DNA of 64,000 nucleotides from Pelecanus crispus (taxonomy: Eukaryota > Chordata > Aves > Pelecaniformes > Pelecanidae). Under the pieces are notes generated by a model. That model had not been told where the DNA came from. It made no database searches and saw nothing but the letters and a program-made list of their open reading frames with translations. The stretch lies in NCBI RefSeq assembly GCF_030463565.1, contig NC_134655.1, positions 8,444,372-8,508,371 of the forward strand, read 5' to 3'. Of this stretch, positions 49,479-64,000 are shown one piece after another (positions within the stretch are counted from its first letter, which is position 1; each line of letters begins with the position of its first letter). Both the position numbers and the translations under genes were made by a program.

Positions 49479-52400
49479 CTAGGCAATGTCCCAAAGACAG
49501 GATAGACTTCCCTTGAGGAAAAGAGGAGGATTTAAAAGGCTCAGGCACTGCGCTGGGGCATCCAAGTGCGTTTGAAATGTTCAAAGTTGACAAACTACTG
49601 AGATGAAAAGCAACTTGGAACTAAATAGAAATTGGAGTGAGAATAGAGGAGACTTCCCTGAAGATGTTTAATAGGTCACAGAGGGCAGCTTTTGTTCCAG
49701 AAGGCTGGATGGGGGCTCATAAATTACAGTTCTTCTTTTGCCTTTTTTTTTTTTTTTCTCCTCTAAGAAAAGGAGAAGCAGGGGGCCTGGGAACTGCAGA
49801 TATGTAACTGGGACTTGAGCAACAAGGTAGGCTTTTCTAGTAGCTAAAGACAAGGTTAAAATTGTGTAATTTTGTGAGGCACAGGTTAGGCCTGCAACAC
49901 AACTGAAAAAATCTGTTTAGTTTACTGAGAATGTACCCAGACTGACACGTGACATCGAAAAGGTTAAAAAGATAGGATAAAGTTGATTTAAAAAAAAAAA
50001 AAAAAAATTTGAAGTACATTGAAAGGAGTCCCTGCTTTTAAAGTTGTTGAATTTTTTTTTTTCTTTCCTTTGGGGAAGAGGGCAACAAAAAACCCAACAA
50101 ACACCCTTCCCCCAAGACTTTTATCTGACAATTCCGCCAAACCAAGAGTGATTCAGATACCAGTTCCTACTTAGCTAACCACCAAACTTCAGTGGTTTGG
50201 ATAAAAGGGAACCGTGGTCTGAGTCATCCAAGGTTAGCATTTGGTTGGCAAAACCCAAATCATGCCTGCAAGATTTTCTAAAAGTCAAAAAACCTCTGCC
50301 TGTCTGCCAGAAAAGTTACCACAACTTGTCTTGCTTCACAAAAAAAGCGTGTGCCACATGATATTTTGACTGATAAATTTAATGTGGTAGCGATTAAAAA
50401 GCTATGCTATGTCAGTTTTCTTTGTATTTTGGGTTTTTTACTAAGAAATCTGCCTGTGAAGAGGCAGCAGCTATTTTTTTCCCATAATTGCATCTGTTTC
50501 AGAGAGCAGACAGATGTTGGGCTGAAATTAATTATGGTATTCATAAACCCCATTGGGATCTGATGACCTAGTAACATATAGCTACTGTTTCTTGCAAAGC
50601 ATTTAAAATGGTTGCCACTTTGAATGAAGAAGTAACTTTGCAGAAGATGGGAGGGAAGGGAAAAACTTAGAGCCAGGCAGATGGCTGCACAACAGTAATA
50701 TACAATAGCAATATATGTATGAGTTCAATTTATTTCTATAAATCATCTTGCTCTTAATTTTGCAAGATTGCCAGCCAGCCTTCATGCACTGGTATTACCG
50801 TAGCATGCAGATACTCTGTTGGTGTTCAGACCCTAGGCATACAGTCCAAGTGAAATACCCGGTGACGTAGGAAAAAGAAAAGAAAATCAGAGTAGAGAAG
50901 AACTCTCACAGGGAGGCAAAGACATAGAAACTGTTTTCACAGAGGGAAACAGTTATCTGTATGATTTGTGCACAAAATGTATGATCACTGCACGAAATCA
51001 CAATTGAGGATTCAGTTGGTGCTGGAACTGAGTGTCCAAAAGCCAGAAGTGCAAAATATCATCGTTCCAGAAAATACGACTCTTCTCCCTGAAAGCATTT
51101 GTGTGGCTGTTGTCAGGAATAGCAGGGACGTGTGCTGGGCTGACGGGAAATGGGAAACTTCCAGCAGCAGCATTCTTACTTGAGAAACTCCAAAGTGCTG
51201 TAGTGAAACAATGCTGTGAAGTCACGGGTCATGCAGCGAAAGAGGGTTATCAGTCCTGCAAGGAGAAGGTTCCTCATGCTCTCTGTGTGCAGTGTGTTGG
51301 GACACACTTTCCTCAGGCAGGCTCGTTTGTGTGCAATTGAAAAGGAAAAAAAAAAAAAAAAATTCTGCAAGAGTCCCGGTGAGTGGCATTCAGAGTAATG
51401 CCAGTTTTGTGGGAGACCTGTATTTTAAGTTTTACCCTGGGAAATGAGATGGACATCCTGGCTGTGATTACAGTAGTGAGAGGCACTTTTTCCAGCTTGC
51501 CTGTCTGCTCGGGAATCCTTTGGGAAGGAAGCTGTTTGGTCTCATTTTGGATATCCTGTGAAACTGAACTAGCACGGCTGCCAGGAACTGAAAAAAAGTT
51601 ATTTAATTTTTAAAGAGCTGAAAACTACTGTATGTGCTACTGAGTATTGTACAAGAAATGACTGCTTTGGTTGGTTTGTCTGGGTTTCTTTTATTCCCAG
51701 TTTACTCAAGGTGGTAACCCTGTCTTTCAATCCTAATGTAGCAGCCTCTGCAAAGTGCAAATCTGAAGACAGATTTGGGTTTAAATATGACTTTCTGGCC
51801 CAGCCTTAATGTGTTTGGAATGAAGTGGAATTTTCTTTAGTTCAAATAGGAGAAAGCATGAGAAATATTCAGAGCATGATCCAACAATCCATTGAAAACA
51901 AAGACATCTTACTGTGATTTCCAAGCACTGCAGGGATGGGTCACAGAAATACTGAAGTTATGAAGTGGATTGGGTTGGCAGAGGGGTTGGTGGTTCACCT
52001 CTTTTAGCATCTTTTAACTAAATTGGAATGTGAGTAGCTGGGTGTCCATGGCCTGAAACTTTAATCTTTCCCCCACAACCCAAAGAATTTTTGCAGTCAG
52101 CTGTGCTAAGTTGTACTGGTGTTTTCCAAGGTGTGACCTGATGAAAGTATTCTCTACTTTTCTGTGTTCATCAAATAGTACTCATGGCATTGTGTGGCTG
52201 CCACCAAACTAGCATGAAGATATACCCAGGTTGTATACAATCCTAGACAGTTTTTTAATGTGTAATCTTGTTCCTGACAGTCTAGCGAAGCCACCCATGG
52301 TGCTAAACTATGCTGTAATTGGAAACGGAAGGGGACAGCTTTAAAGTTAGTGGCTGGTCTAATAAATAACAATTTTTTTTTTTTTTTTTAACTCCAGGAC

Positions 52401-55400
52401 TTCATAAAAACCATTAGTAACAATAAATCACTTCCAGAATGATGCTGAAAATTGTAATGAATTCCAGTGGCAGCCAAGAGACCCTACTCATGGATGAATG
52501 TTGGGCTTAACACCGTGCTGGCTGTTGCCACCCATTGACTCTCTTGTAATCAGCATTTAACAGCTGGTAATCCTCTGGTTCTGGTGCAACCAAATGAGGA
52601 CAAAATGGTTTCTGAAAGCATTAGGCAAAAAGATTGACCTTCCTTTTTTAGCAATCCAGGGAGAGCTTCTGGAAGTGGAGGGTGAAGTCTGTAGTTACAA
52701 GCAGATTTCATGGGCTTTTGTGTCACTTGGCCGCCTCTCACCTAAAGGTTGAGCCCTAAAGAAAACACTGAAGAGATGTCTAAAATCTCTAGTTCATATA
52801 AAAACCAGAAGTCATGGGGAATTTTGTAAGGGATTCTTATTCTAGGAGAAAGGTGCTGATGTCTGAGCGTTAAGAGTCTGCATCGATCCGATCGGGCACT
52901 TCTGGCACTGGCAGAATGCCGTTTCCTTGCAGAAAGTAAGAAAACTTCCAGCAAAATACATCTCTCGGGTTATGTTTCGGTGCCCAGGAAAGCTGGTGTT
53001 TACAGGGGTCCTGTCTGACTCTGGAGCATGTGCTGGGGAGCCATTGCAGAGAGGAGTCCTGGGGAAGTTCAGCACGCTGGGGCCAGGCTCTGGCTCCCTG
53101 CCGTGAAGCTGGGAGCAGGGGAACCAAGAAGCTCGAAGCGGGGGGCTGCCTCCTACCTCCATAGCAGAGAGCATAACTTGAGCTTTGAGGTTTCTGAGCT
53201 CCCTGTTGTAGAGCTGGGATTTGGATCCTGAAACTGCTGGGAAGCATACGCAGAGGGTTGGCTCTGGAGTCACGGACGTGGCACGAGCTGCTGAGCCTGG
53301 CTGTTCCCGCAGCCGTGGAGGTGGCAGGGATGCCCACTCCCTCAGCAGCACCGGGGGATTATTTCAATAATTTCAATGTGTCTGAGTTTTTCTGAATGAT
53401 AATGTCTCTGAATTTACAGTTGTGAAAGGAGTCAGTTTGTCCAGTTCAGACTGAAACCACATTTTAAGAAGCTGTTTATTTTCCGTAGACCGGAAATCCT
53501 GTTCTCTTCTGAGTTATCTTTTTGGTTTTTTTTCTCTGCCAGCTTCACACCTGTAGCTGAGACCCCAGCATAAACAAAGCTAAAGGAAACAAGCCAGCAT
53601 GTCAATTTGAGCCTCAGCTTTAAACACTCTCTTCCTTTGCTGAGTGTCACATCTGGCAGGGGCAATTACTATTAGCAGTACTATTATGGACCCAAATCTG
53701 AGGTTGGGCGGGCGGGATGCAGACAGACGAGCTCAGGATTAACCCCATACTTCTGGGGTACAATGGCATTTCCTTTGCTCAAACAAAGCAAGTTCTTCCC
53801 CCTTCATGCTTCCACTTCCCTTTTAATACAAAACATCCTTTGCATGCACATAGACATTTGAAAGGTTTTTATGTTCAGGTCTGTGGTTGCTGAATTTGGC
53901 TGCAGGGGTTTGACTATGGCTGTTGGAGAGGAAAGCTGTACTGATAGCATTTAATCGTCTCTTGTGTTTGTTGTGTTTTGGTCTTTTTTTTTTAATTTAA
54001 TTTATTCTTAAGGGATCCTGTTCACTTTTTATTATGGATAAGATAAATGTGAGTTTCTAGTTTATTAAGTCAGGTTGTGCTAAGGTATTGAATTTCCTGA
54101 TTCCTGGGAGTTATTCTGCCATGTGGCTTCATGCAGAAGAGCAAGGTGTGACAGCCCGCTTGCAAGTCAGCGATAGCACAGACACCCCAACTGTGCGGTG
54201 CTTTGGGGAGGGCTGGCGCAGGAGCGGGGCACGAGGCCGTAAGGGACACTCGGAGCAGTTTCTGTTTCTGCAGAACCAGTCATCAGTCTGGTGATGAAGA
54301 ACTCGGGGCTCGTAAATCTGGTTCTACTCTGAAAAGTAGCCTTATCCTGGTAGTGTTTTCACCCTCAACAGCTCTGCTGTGAGTGTCAGTGACAAAACCA
54401 GCTGTTGCCTCTGTTAGACCTGCAAGGCCTTTACGGGGAAAAGATGCGCTGCCTCCAGCAGCAGCAAGGGAAGAATCGCTTAGGAAGCTCTGCCCGCAGT
54501 GGTGCAAGTGGGACTGGAGCATCCACAGAAACTCTACCAGCAGCAGGGTTCGATGGAGGGAAGACAATGAAAGGTGGTGATAAACGCGTGTAGCAAAGAG
54601 ATACTGAGATGTGCCTGCAGAAATATTACACGCCATATTGTACTTCTAAAACCAGATTTTCATCTCACTTGTGGGTAGAGCTCTCTGTCAAGTGGAAGTT
54701 AATCCTCAGGTTGGAGCACTCACCAGAGGCAAGCAAGGCAGGTAGGATTAATTTCAGCAAAGAATCTAAGAGATGGAGCAAGAGAGAGGGCGTTCAGTAC
54801 ACAACAGCCAGGAGTTTCACACAAGTTCTCACCAGGGAAGCAGGAAGGAAGTGGAAAGTGGCAGGAGACAAAGGACAGCCTGAAGGTTAGAGAAGAGATA
54901 AAGAGGGATTGTGAGAAATAACACAAGCAAAAAGGCTAGTGATGGATTTATGTAAGGCAGGAAGGCTGTAATGGGGAGCAAAACTGTGGCTTAGCTTTGT
55001 CAAAGGTGACGCGAGGGCCAGAACTTTCCACACGCTGCCCAGGAGAGAGCAGGGGGCTGGGCTGTCACCATGCATGGATTTCTGCTCCTGTCATGCATAG
55101 CTGCATTATGCACGTTTAGTTCTTCAACAAACTTACGCATTAATGCAGCAATCGGCCTCAAATCTGTTAGCGGCGCATCAATATGTTGGCCTAAAGACGG
55201 ATGGAGAACAGCCAGCCAGCATCGCTTTAGTTAACGTGCCCGGCGTGGGCTGTTCTAAAGGAATAGTTGAAGTCGAATGACGCATCAGCATTTCTTTCAA
55301 GGAAATTGCCAAATGCTTTTATTACAACACTGCCACTCCGCTGCTGGCACTGCATCCGCCGTGGTGTGCTAACAGGCACCAAGGATGCTTTGGCCACTTT

Positions 55401-55546
55401 GACTTGATTTCACATCTGTGATTGTGAAAATACTGATTCAGAATTTCATCCCCTTGGCTTGCTCTCTGTGAGGGGACGATGTCCTGTCCCTGAGCATCAT
55501 TCAGGAGTATTTAAGGACTTTATCTCAGCAATGTGCATTTGCGCTG

Positions 55547-55601
55547 GTTTGGTGTTTGGGTTTTTTGGGGTTTTTTTGGTTTTTTTTTTTTGTTGTTGGT
55601 G
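55547..55601. repeat. G/T-rich low-complexity tract
   Basis: It begins GTTTGGTGTTTGGG and continues as alternating T- and G-runs ending in a long T-run. The same 14-mer recurs at 56254-56267, on the other side of the minisatellite, again followed by a T-run. Confidence 0.8.
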
Positions 55602-55822
55602 GTCTTTTTTGTCTCTAAATACAAGGCCCCAAAATATCCACAAGCCCTTCCACCCCACTACAATACATTTGTACACTATGTTCTTTCTGCGGTCATAATT
55701 ACAGGGCGAAGGAGACCGTAACGGGCAGCAGCGTTTGCGGTAACGCGCAGCCTTGCGCAGCGCGCCGCGGTGCCTGGGGCCGGGCTGCCGGGGGGGCTGC
55801 GGGTCCGCACCGCACCGGGGGG

Positions 55823-56077
55823 GCCGTGCCGCTTGCCCCCCGTTGCGTGCGGGACCGGGAGCGGGGGGGCCGTGCCGCTTGCCCCCCGTTGCGTGCGGGA
55901 CCGGGAGCGGGGGGGCCGTGCCGCTTGCCCCCCGTTGCGTGCGGGAGCGGGGGGGGCCGTGCCGCTTGCCCCCCGTTGCGTGCGGGACCGGGAGCGGGGG
56001 GGCTTGCCCCCCGTTGCGTGCGGGACCGGGAGCGGGGGGGGCCGTGCCGCTTGCCCCCCGTTGCGTGCGGGAGCGCG
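55823..56077. repeat. GC-rich minisatellite, 46-bp unit, about 5.5 copies
   Basis: Units begin with GCCGTGCCGC at 55823, 55869, 55915, 55956 and 56041; a truncated unit without those first bases starts at 56002. Spacings are 46, 46, 41, 46 and 39 bp. The shorter third and fifth units have lost ACCGG-type and GCCGTGCC-type pieces. Each unit carries a run of about 6-8 G and one of 6 C. Since 46 is not a multiple of three, translations cycle through frames, which argues against coding. Confidence 0.95.
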
Positions 56078-56777
56078 GGGCCGGGCCCCCCCGGGCTGAG
56101 GCTGCCCCGGCAGCGCCGGGCTCGGGGCCGCCTGCAAGCGTTGCCGTCGCCCCCGCGGGCTCGTTTGCAGCGCTCGTCGCCTCCGGGACAGGGTCTGGCA
56201 GTGTTCGTGTGCTTTTTCCCCCCCCCTTAATGCAGTTTGTTGGGGTTTTGTGAAGTTTGGTGTTTGGGGTTTTTTTACGGCTGGTGTAATGACCCCAGCC
56301 CCGCGGCTCCGGGCGCCGGCCGGGAGCGCAGCGCCGGGGCGGGAGCGCGGGGCCCCGCAGGTCCCCCCGCTGCAGCTCCCGGGCCGGGGCTCGGGCAGCG
56401 ACCGGGCGCTCCCCCTGCCCGCGCGGCGCCGCCACCGGCGCGGGGGGGACGCGCGCGTGGGGCAGCGCCTGCAGCCCCCCCCCGCCCCCCCGCCGGCAGC
56501 AGGTGGCCCCGACCCCCGCCGGCGCGGCGCGGCACGGCGCGGCACGTCACGTCACTTCCTCGCAAAGTTTTCCCGAGGAACCGTCTCGGCCGAAGTTGCC
56601 GGCGGCGGCCGCCCGGCCCGGGGGCTGCCTCCGCGCCCGCTGAGCGGGGAGGGCCGGCCGGGCATGCCCGCCTTCCTGCGCTGCCCGGGGCAGGGCCGGG
56701 CCGCCGCGGGCCGCCCGCGGCACCGTTAGCTGGGGGCGGAGGGCTCGGCGCCGTCCTGCGCGCCTCGGCGGAGCGCC

Positions 56778-56834
56778 ATGGCCCGGGACTGCGCCGCCCG
56801 CAGCCTGGACGGCATCGACCTGGCGGCGCTGCGG
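56778..56834 (+). CDS. NRK: NRK first coding exon (start codon, N-terminus)
   Basis: This exon encodes the first 19 residues of a GCK-IV/STE20-family serine/threonine kinase: MARDCAARSLDGIDLAALR. Seen: ATG in a strong Kozak context (GCGCCATGG), donor CGG|GTAAGG at 56835, phase 0. The ARSLDxIDLxALR pattern is shared by MINK1, TNIK and MAP4K4, and their exon 1 ends at the same residue. The gene is called NRK by position: in human, NRK lies directly downstream of IL1RAPL2 on the same strand. By sequence alone it could be another member of this kinase group. It sits in a CpG island. The 5' UTR is not delimited. Confidence 0.8.
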
Positions 56835-59800
56835 GTAAGGAGGGGCGGCGGGGGGGCTGCCCCGCGGGGGCTGCGGCGGGACCCCCCCCCCCCCCGCCCG
56901 CCACGGGTGAACCCCGCCCGGGCGTGGGGCTGCTCCTCGCCCGAGGGCGTGCGAAGGCTTCCCCCGGCGTCCTGCCTTCGCCCGGCGTCCTGCCTTCTTC
57001 CCCTCACCTGAGGGGATTTGGCGCTGCCGCGCGTGGGGAGAGGCGCCGGGGCGGCGGCCCCGAGACCCCCGCGCTGGTGCCGGCGGCTCCGTCCCCGCGG
57101 CGCGGCCGGGGGCAGCGGGGCGGTGCGGGGCGGTGCGGGGCCAGCGCACGGAGCGCAGATGCTTCAAAAAGCGGGCTGGGGAGCGGTCCCCGGGCTCGGG
57201 GAGCTCGCCCTGCCCCGGGCCCGCCGGCTCGGGGGGACGCGGGCCCTTCGCGGGGCAAAGCGGCCCGGCGGAGCTGCGCTGCCCTCCCAGCGGCGTCTCG
57301 CCGGAGAGCTTCGTTCCCCTCCCAAGATAATAAGTAATTCCTACTGGCATTCCCAAGGGTGATGTGGATGCTGCGGAGAGAAATGAGAAACGAGGATTTT
57401 GTGGAAGAAAATACGTGCGTGGGGTTTGGGCTTTTGTGGTTTTTTTGTTGAGGTTTGAGTGCCCCCCCCGCCCCCAAAGCTAAAAAAGTCAGCATTCACC
57501 TAGTTTGCTATGAATTTCTATCATCATGCTCTTGCGTTTTTAGGTTTTTAACGTAATACAAACTTTGGCCACGTTAAAAGCCACGCTGTTAGTGTTCACA
57601 CCCACGGACAGTTAACGGGGTTGCGTATGATGCCCCTTAGTTCCACTTTGCTTTTTTATGTAGACCATCTAGCAACCCGGTCCAGCCAAGGCAGCTCTTT
57701 TCTGGAGCTCTCTCCACAGAAGAAGAGGGAAGAGTTCAATTTGTGGCAAAAAGCAGTCAGTCCCTGACAGTGAAACCAAAGCAAGCTGCTTTCTAAAAAT
57801 ACCAGAAAAAAAGAGAAAAATGAGGGCTGGGAGAAGCCTTGGCAAGAAGGAGGGTGTTCCAGACCAGAGGCGGAAAGAAGAAAGGCAGCAGAGACAGTAA
57901 CTTTCGTGAAGATGGCACAAGGCTCCTGGCCAGGCAAGCAGAAGTTTAACCTGGCTCTGCTCAGGGGAGCAAGACAAAATAACGGAAGTTCTTCTTTGGA
58001 GCTTTAGCAGATGAATCTTGTCTTCCGAAATAAATTATAAGAAACCCATGTAAGTCTGAAAAAGAGTAGTGCTGCAAACCAGACAGCAGGCTTTGTGTCA
58101 GGACCGTGCAGTGCAGAAACCTTCTAGAGGCTGTAAGCACGGCAAGTTTCAGCCGTGACAGGGGAGATGGAAGGTGGGTGAGGCTGGGCTGTAGAAATCA
58201 GGTAAAGACGGGTGCTTTACCTTTGCCTTGTCTTAGGCGTTCCCGGGCCAGTGGGAGCTGCCCGGTGCAGTACTCTCGCCAGCCTGGCTGCGGTCAGGAG
58301 GTCCAGCGGGGAGGCACAACTGTGACTGGGGTCATTTCGGACTGTACGAGCTGGCCCTGCTCCCCTCCAAATGGGTGTTCTCCAGGGCTTTCCCCTTTTC
58401 CTGGAAAGAGGTGGTTTGGGCTGTAGTTTCCAAATGTTGCAGGAACATCTTCTTGGGATGCTTCTGCCCTGGGTTCATCAGGGCAGTCAGCTGGCTAAAA
58501 AACCTCTGATCTCTGCATTACGTGCCGAGGTGCAGAGGCCCTGTGGAAGAACTTGAGCTTCAGACACCTGTACCTTGTTTAGCCGCAAAAAGTGCGTTTC
58601 GGTTGGGCTCTTGCTGCGTGCGTTGTTTTTCATTCTGCCTTGCGGAGGAGATGGATGTGGCCTGGGTGTCTCTAGGTCTGCAGTCTTGCTCTTGCCTTTT
58701 GAGCACTCTGCAGATGACTTGCAGGAAAGCAAGAAGGGCCACCATATGGTACAGCGCATTACAGTAATTAACCTTAAAGTGATGAATGTTCAGGCCAGGA
58801 TTTTGGCGTCTGTCAGAGTGAACCTAGCAATTTGGCAGGGGCTGGCTGGTGAAGGGTTAGACGGACCACGGGGCTTAAATGGTAGCTGAGAGGAAGTACT
58901 ACATCAAAGAGGATACCTCACTCCAAGATAATTAAGAAGTTGGCCCTTTGCGAAGAATGCCAGCGAACGATGCAGAGCTGATATCCAAACAAACAAGGGC
59001 AATCCAAGGACCAAAGTCAGAGCCCAGATTAATATCCTTTATGACTCTTAACAAGGCTCGGTTCACGCTGGTGTCCTGATTAAAAGAAGAGAGATGGCCA
59101 AGTATTTTGGCTGCACTCAGCTGTGGAGGCTTGAGACGTTAATGCTCAATTGGCCAGCAAGGACAGGGTAGGATTTTTGCTATATTAATGTTAATGCTAA
59201 CATTTATGTAGAGAGTTGTTTGGGTTTTTCCTAGAGGGTCTGAAGCCTTTAGAAGCAAGCTATTAGGATGCTAAATCAGAATGAAATTTGTTGGCAGGAG
59301 AGAGAGAAGGTGATTTTGAGGCACATTAAATTATTGTATTTGCATAATAAACTTGGAGAAGAAGAGTGAGGACAGAGCACACATTTAAGTGAGAGGGGCA
59401 GTTGCAAACTCAGAGTGGAAAATGCATTTTAGGTTCCTCTAGGTTTCTGAGTGCTATGAACACCTCTTAATTCAGCAGTGCTACTTTCTGCAGAAGAGGT
59501 GTGGAAATGGAGTGTTGCTCGTGCTTCCCGCAGAGGAGTACAGTAGATATTGTGCACGGAGGCCTTTGTCTGGAAGAGTTCCCCAGAGAGCTGCTGTGCA
59601 TTCTACTGCACGGACTGCGTGCAACCCAAGGCACAGCTCTGTGGGAAGGTTGCATGTGAGGCAGAGGTTTGTAGCACCCACCTGTTGTGTTAGCAGCGGC
59701 AATGGATTATTGCTGACTTTAGCTCCGCTGAAGCAAAGCGTATGGCTTGTTTGTATCCAAGACTAACAAAAATGAAAAAAATGAAGACATGAGAAGGAAG

Positions 59801-60046
59801 CAAAGCAGTTTACAAAGATCCCAGTGTTGCAAGCATTCTTATGCCTGTGCTTAGCTCCATACACGAGCGGTCCCATTGATTTCCTTTTGTGTGAGGGCTT
59901 TTGGAATTGGGGTTGAAGTCTAGAAGGCCATGCCTTACTACCTTGTCTTAAAAATAAGAGACAGAAAAGAAATGACACAGACTGGCCTGGGCATGGGTCA
60001 AAAGTAAGTGATTTGATGTGGTTTATGCATTGTTAATTAGTTTTGG

Positions 60047-60074
60047 TTTTTTTTTTTTTTTTAAAAAAAAAAAG
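60047..60074. repeat. T16-A12 self-complementary run
   Basis: Sixteen T followed directly by twelve A, a perfect hairpin-forming AT palindrome with no loop sequence. Confidence 0.95.
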
Positions 60075-61149
60075 TTCTTGTGAGGTTGGCAATCCAGGAC
60101 GTATAAGATTAAACCTCATTTAACTTAAAGGCAAAACCAAATTAACTCATTAGTACTTTCAGTTATGGAAGCCTGTGTTGCTCTGATAGTGAAAGCTATT
60201 GCCATTTGTCATGCCACTTGTGCCAGTAAAGGCTGAATCTGCTCTGAAAAAAGCCTGTGTGTTTCCACTGGGATTTTGCCTAAGTAAACGTTTCCATATT
60301 GGATATAAAGAAAGCATTATTTATATTAAAAAGAATAACATATAAGTGGCATGCAGAAGTAGCTTGATACCTTAAAAAAGGATGTTTTGCAACCAGGGTC
60401 ATAGAAATTGTACTTCTGAGATAGTGGTTTTCTGTATTGCATCCCTCAGCAGTACCAATAAGCATCAACTGACATGACAGATTGCTGAAACAGATGTGGT
60501 AAAACTGACACATGGAATTAATAATATTTTATATAAATCTCTCAATGATATCATCCCAAGAAATGAGCTGACTGGTAAATGGTTCAGCCAGAAACCAAGA
60601 AACTGGTCTCTTGAGTTCTTAATGTTTTTATATAAATCTCTAAAATGAGTTTTAACTGAAGCAACAGATTTAATGTGTTCAGTCATGCAGGAGCAAACAT
60701 TTACTTGCCTATGCCTTGCAACAAGATGGTCTTCCTACATCTGAAAGGCTGCAGCATCTCATTATTGGAGGACATCTGCTGCAGTGGTTGGTTTTAGAGC
60801 AACTGGTGCTAAACCAGTAGGACGAAAGTTGGCTCATGTGGTATGGTATACTGATCGCCTGACATATGAATCTTTCATGTAAACTAACAGCAATCTAGTT
60901 TGTGTTGAAAGCCAAGACTTCAATACATCAGTCAGATTCACCTTGTTATGTCTGCAAAGCAGGACAATTGAGCATTCTCAGCCTACCTGTAGGGTTAAGG
61001 TTGCCTGGGATGGTACATTTCCCTTTTGTAAGGTAATTGGGCTCAGGTGCTTTATATGGTATTTTTCCAATTCTATTATTTAGGTTCTTTCCTTTGTTAC
61101 ATTGCTAGGGCTCAGTGTTTCGTAGCAGAAGACAGCAACTCAGCCTTTA

Positions 61150-61215
61150 GGGTAGCTCAGTGTTTTAAGGCTTAGGAAGCCTGGAGTTTATTCCTTATTC
61201 TACCGCTGAGCTGAA
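61150..61215 (+). mobile_element. Possible tRNA-derived SINE head (MIR-like)
   Basis: GTAGCTCAGTGTTTTAAGG resembles a Pol III A box. GGAGTTTATTCC, about 30 bp later, resembles a degenerate B box, and CTACCGCTGAGCTGAAT follows as in MIR-type heads. There is no clear body. It is not a tRNA gene: no cloverleaf closes. Confidence 0.35.
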
Positions 61216-61485
61216 TCTGTTGAATTCTTGTATTCTTCACACATGCCCGTTTATTTGTTGTATCTGCTGTATTGCCATGCTACAAATCTTCACTGGGTTC
61301 TTTTGTGTATAGAGTTTTGAGCAACTTGACTGAAAACTTTAATATTAATGTCCATCTTATACTGTTATTTGGCTGTTTCCCCTTTAGTGTGTAATACAGA
61401 TCATTAGGAGATGTGCCACAGACATTTTCATTTTGGTTGCGTACGGTTACACTCCATTACGAAGTGGTTGCTTTGCTGCATATAA

Positions 61486-64000
<2,515 letters not shown>

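Larger units (their letters stand above)
46701..55700. other. Intergenic region upstream of NRK CpG island
   Basis: About 9 kb with no recognised gene. It holds homopolymer runs (A-runs near 47287-47301, 49988-50006 and 51345-51362; T-runs near 48258-48270, 49743-49757 and 52372-52389) and a CA microsatellite (49449-49478). A G/T-rich tract at 55547-55601 marks the approach to the CpG island. Open frames such as 52842-53351 on the minus strand lack motifs. Confidence 0.6.
55720..57310. promoter_or_regulatory. NRK: CpG island and probable NRK promoter
   Basis: About 1.6 kb of very high G+C and frequent CpG, in contrast to the surrounding sequence. It spans the NRK first coding exon. About 220 bp before the start codon lies ACGTCACGTCAC (56544-56555), two overlapping CRE half sites, followed directly by an ETS-type CACTTCCTC (56553-56561). 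No TATA box is evident, as usual for CpG-island promoters. The transcription start is not known. The many long open frames on both strands reflect the lack of stop codons in GC-rich DNA. Confidence 0.75.

Noticed and set aside
34691..55700. A TEX13A-like or other gene between IL1RAPL2 and NRK
   Set aside because: No conserved domain, multi-exon pattern or long supported frame was found. Only one isolated candidate exon is worth noting.
55497..56435. 312-residue open frame on the minus strand, and several overlapping frames on both strands at 55.7-57.4 kb
   Set aside because: They lie in the CpG island and minisatellite, where stop codons are rare. The 46-bp period shifts frame from unit to unit, products are Arg/Pro/Gly/Ala-rich and low-complexity, and frames overlap on both strands.
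56237..57337. 366-residue plus-strand frame across the NRK first exon
   Set aside because: It covers the NRK start region in another frame. The composition is GC-driven, and the family motif and Kozak ATG belong to the 56778 frame.
61150..61215. tRNA gene
   Set aside because: A-box-like and degenerate B-box-like segments are present, but acceptor and anticodon stems do not close; a SINE head is more likely.

Overview
This is vertebrate nuclear DNA, almost certainly from a bird. The signs are low coding density, spliced genes with GT/AG introns, truncated CR1 LINE fragments of avian type (one per strand), ancient MIR-type SINE remnants, and a gene pair (IL1RAPL2 followed by NRK, same strand) that matches human Xq22.3, which I recall as largely chromosome 4 in chicken. 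The species cannot be read from the sequence.

Layout. Positions 1-33064 hold the 3' half of IL1RAPL2 (plus strand): five coding exons (6239-6368, 12850-12995, 18616-18759, 22648-22818, 32367-33064). They encode the last 429 residues: the membrane-proximal Ig domain, the transmembrane helix, the split TIR domain and the IL1RAPL-specific cytoplasmic tail ending in SDIW. All junctions have AG/GT and the reading frame holds across all four splices. Upstream exons lie outside the window. Positions 33065 to about 34700 are the probable 3' UTR with two candidate poly(A) signals. From there to about 55.7 kb is an intergenic stretch of about 21 kb with no recognisable gene. It has an AT-rich first half (with a MIR relic at 40.1 kb) and a GC-richer second half (41-46.7 kb) holding orphan CpG-rich patches and one well-formed candidate splice exon at 43428-43487. 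Positions about 55.7-57.3 kb are a dense CpG island containing a 46-bp minisatellite and the NRK first coding exon (56778-56834). The second NRK exon (61510-61575) carries the glycine-rich ATP loop of a germinal-centre-kinase family Ser/Thr kinase. The rest of NRK lies beyond the window.

How the genes relate. They are neighbours by ancient synteny, not a functional operon. IL1RAPL2 is a neuronal IL-1-receptor-family membrane protein. NRK is a STE20/GCK-IV kinase whose N-terminus here looks like MINK1/TNIK/MAP4K4 rather than like the divergent mammalian NRK.

I found no undescribed multi-gene system. The points most worth following are the ancestral-looking NRK N-terminus, the 46-bp GC minisatellite in its CpG island, the orphan spliced-exon candidate, read-through reading frames that would give TIR-less or soluble IL1RAPL2 forms, and a family of degenerate palindromic elements in the IL1RAPL2 introns. 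Most long reading frames in the window, especially the GC-rich ones at 55.5-57.5 kb, are not genes.
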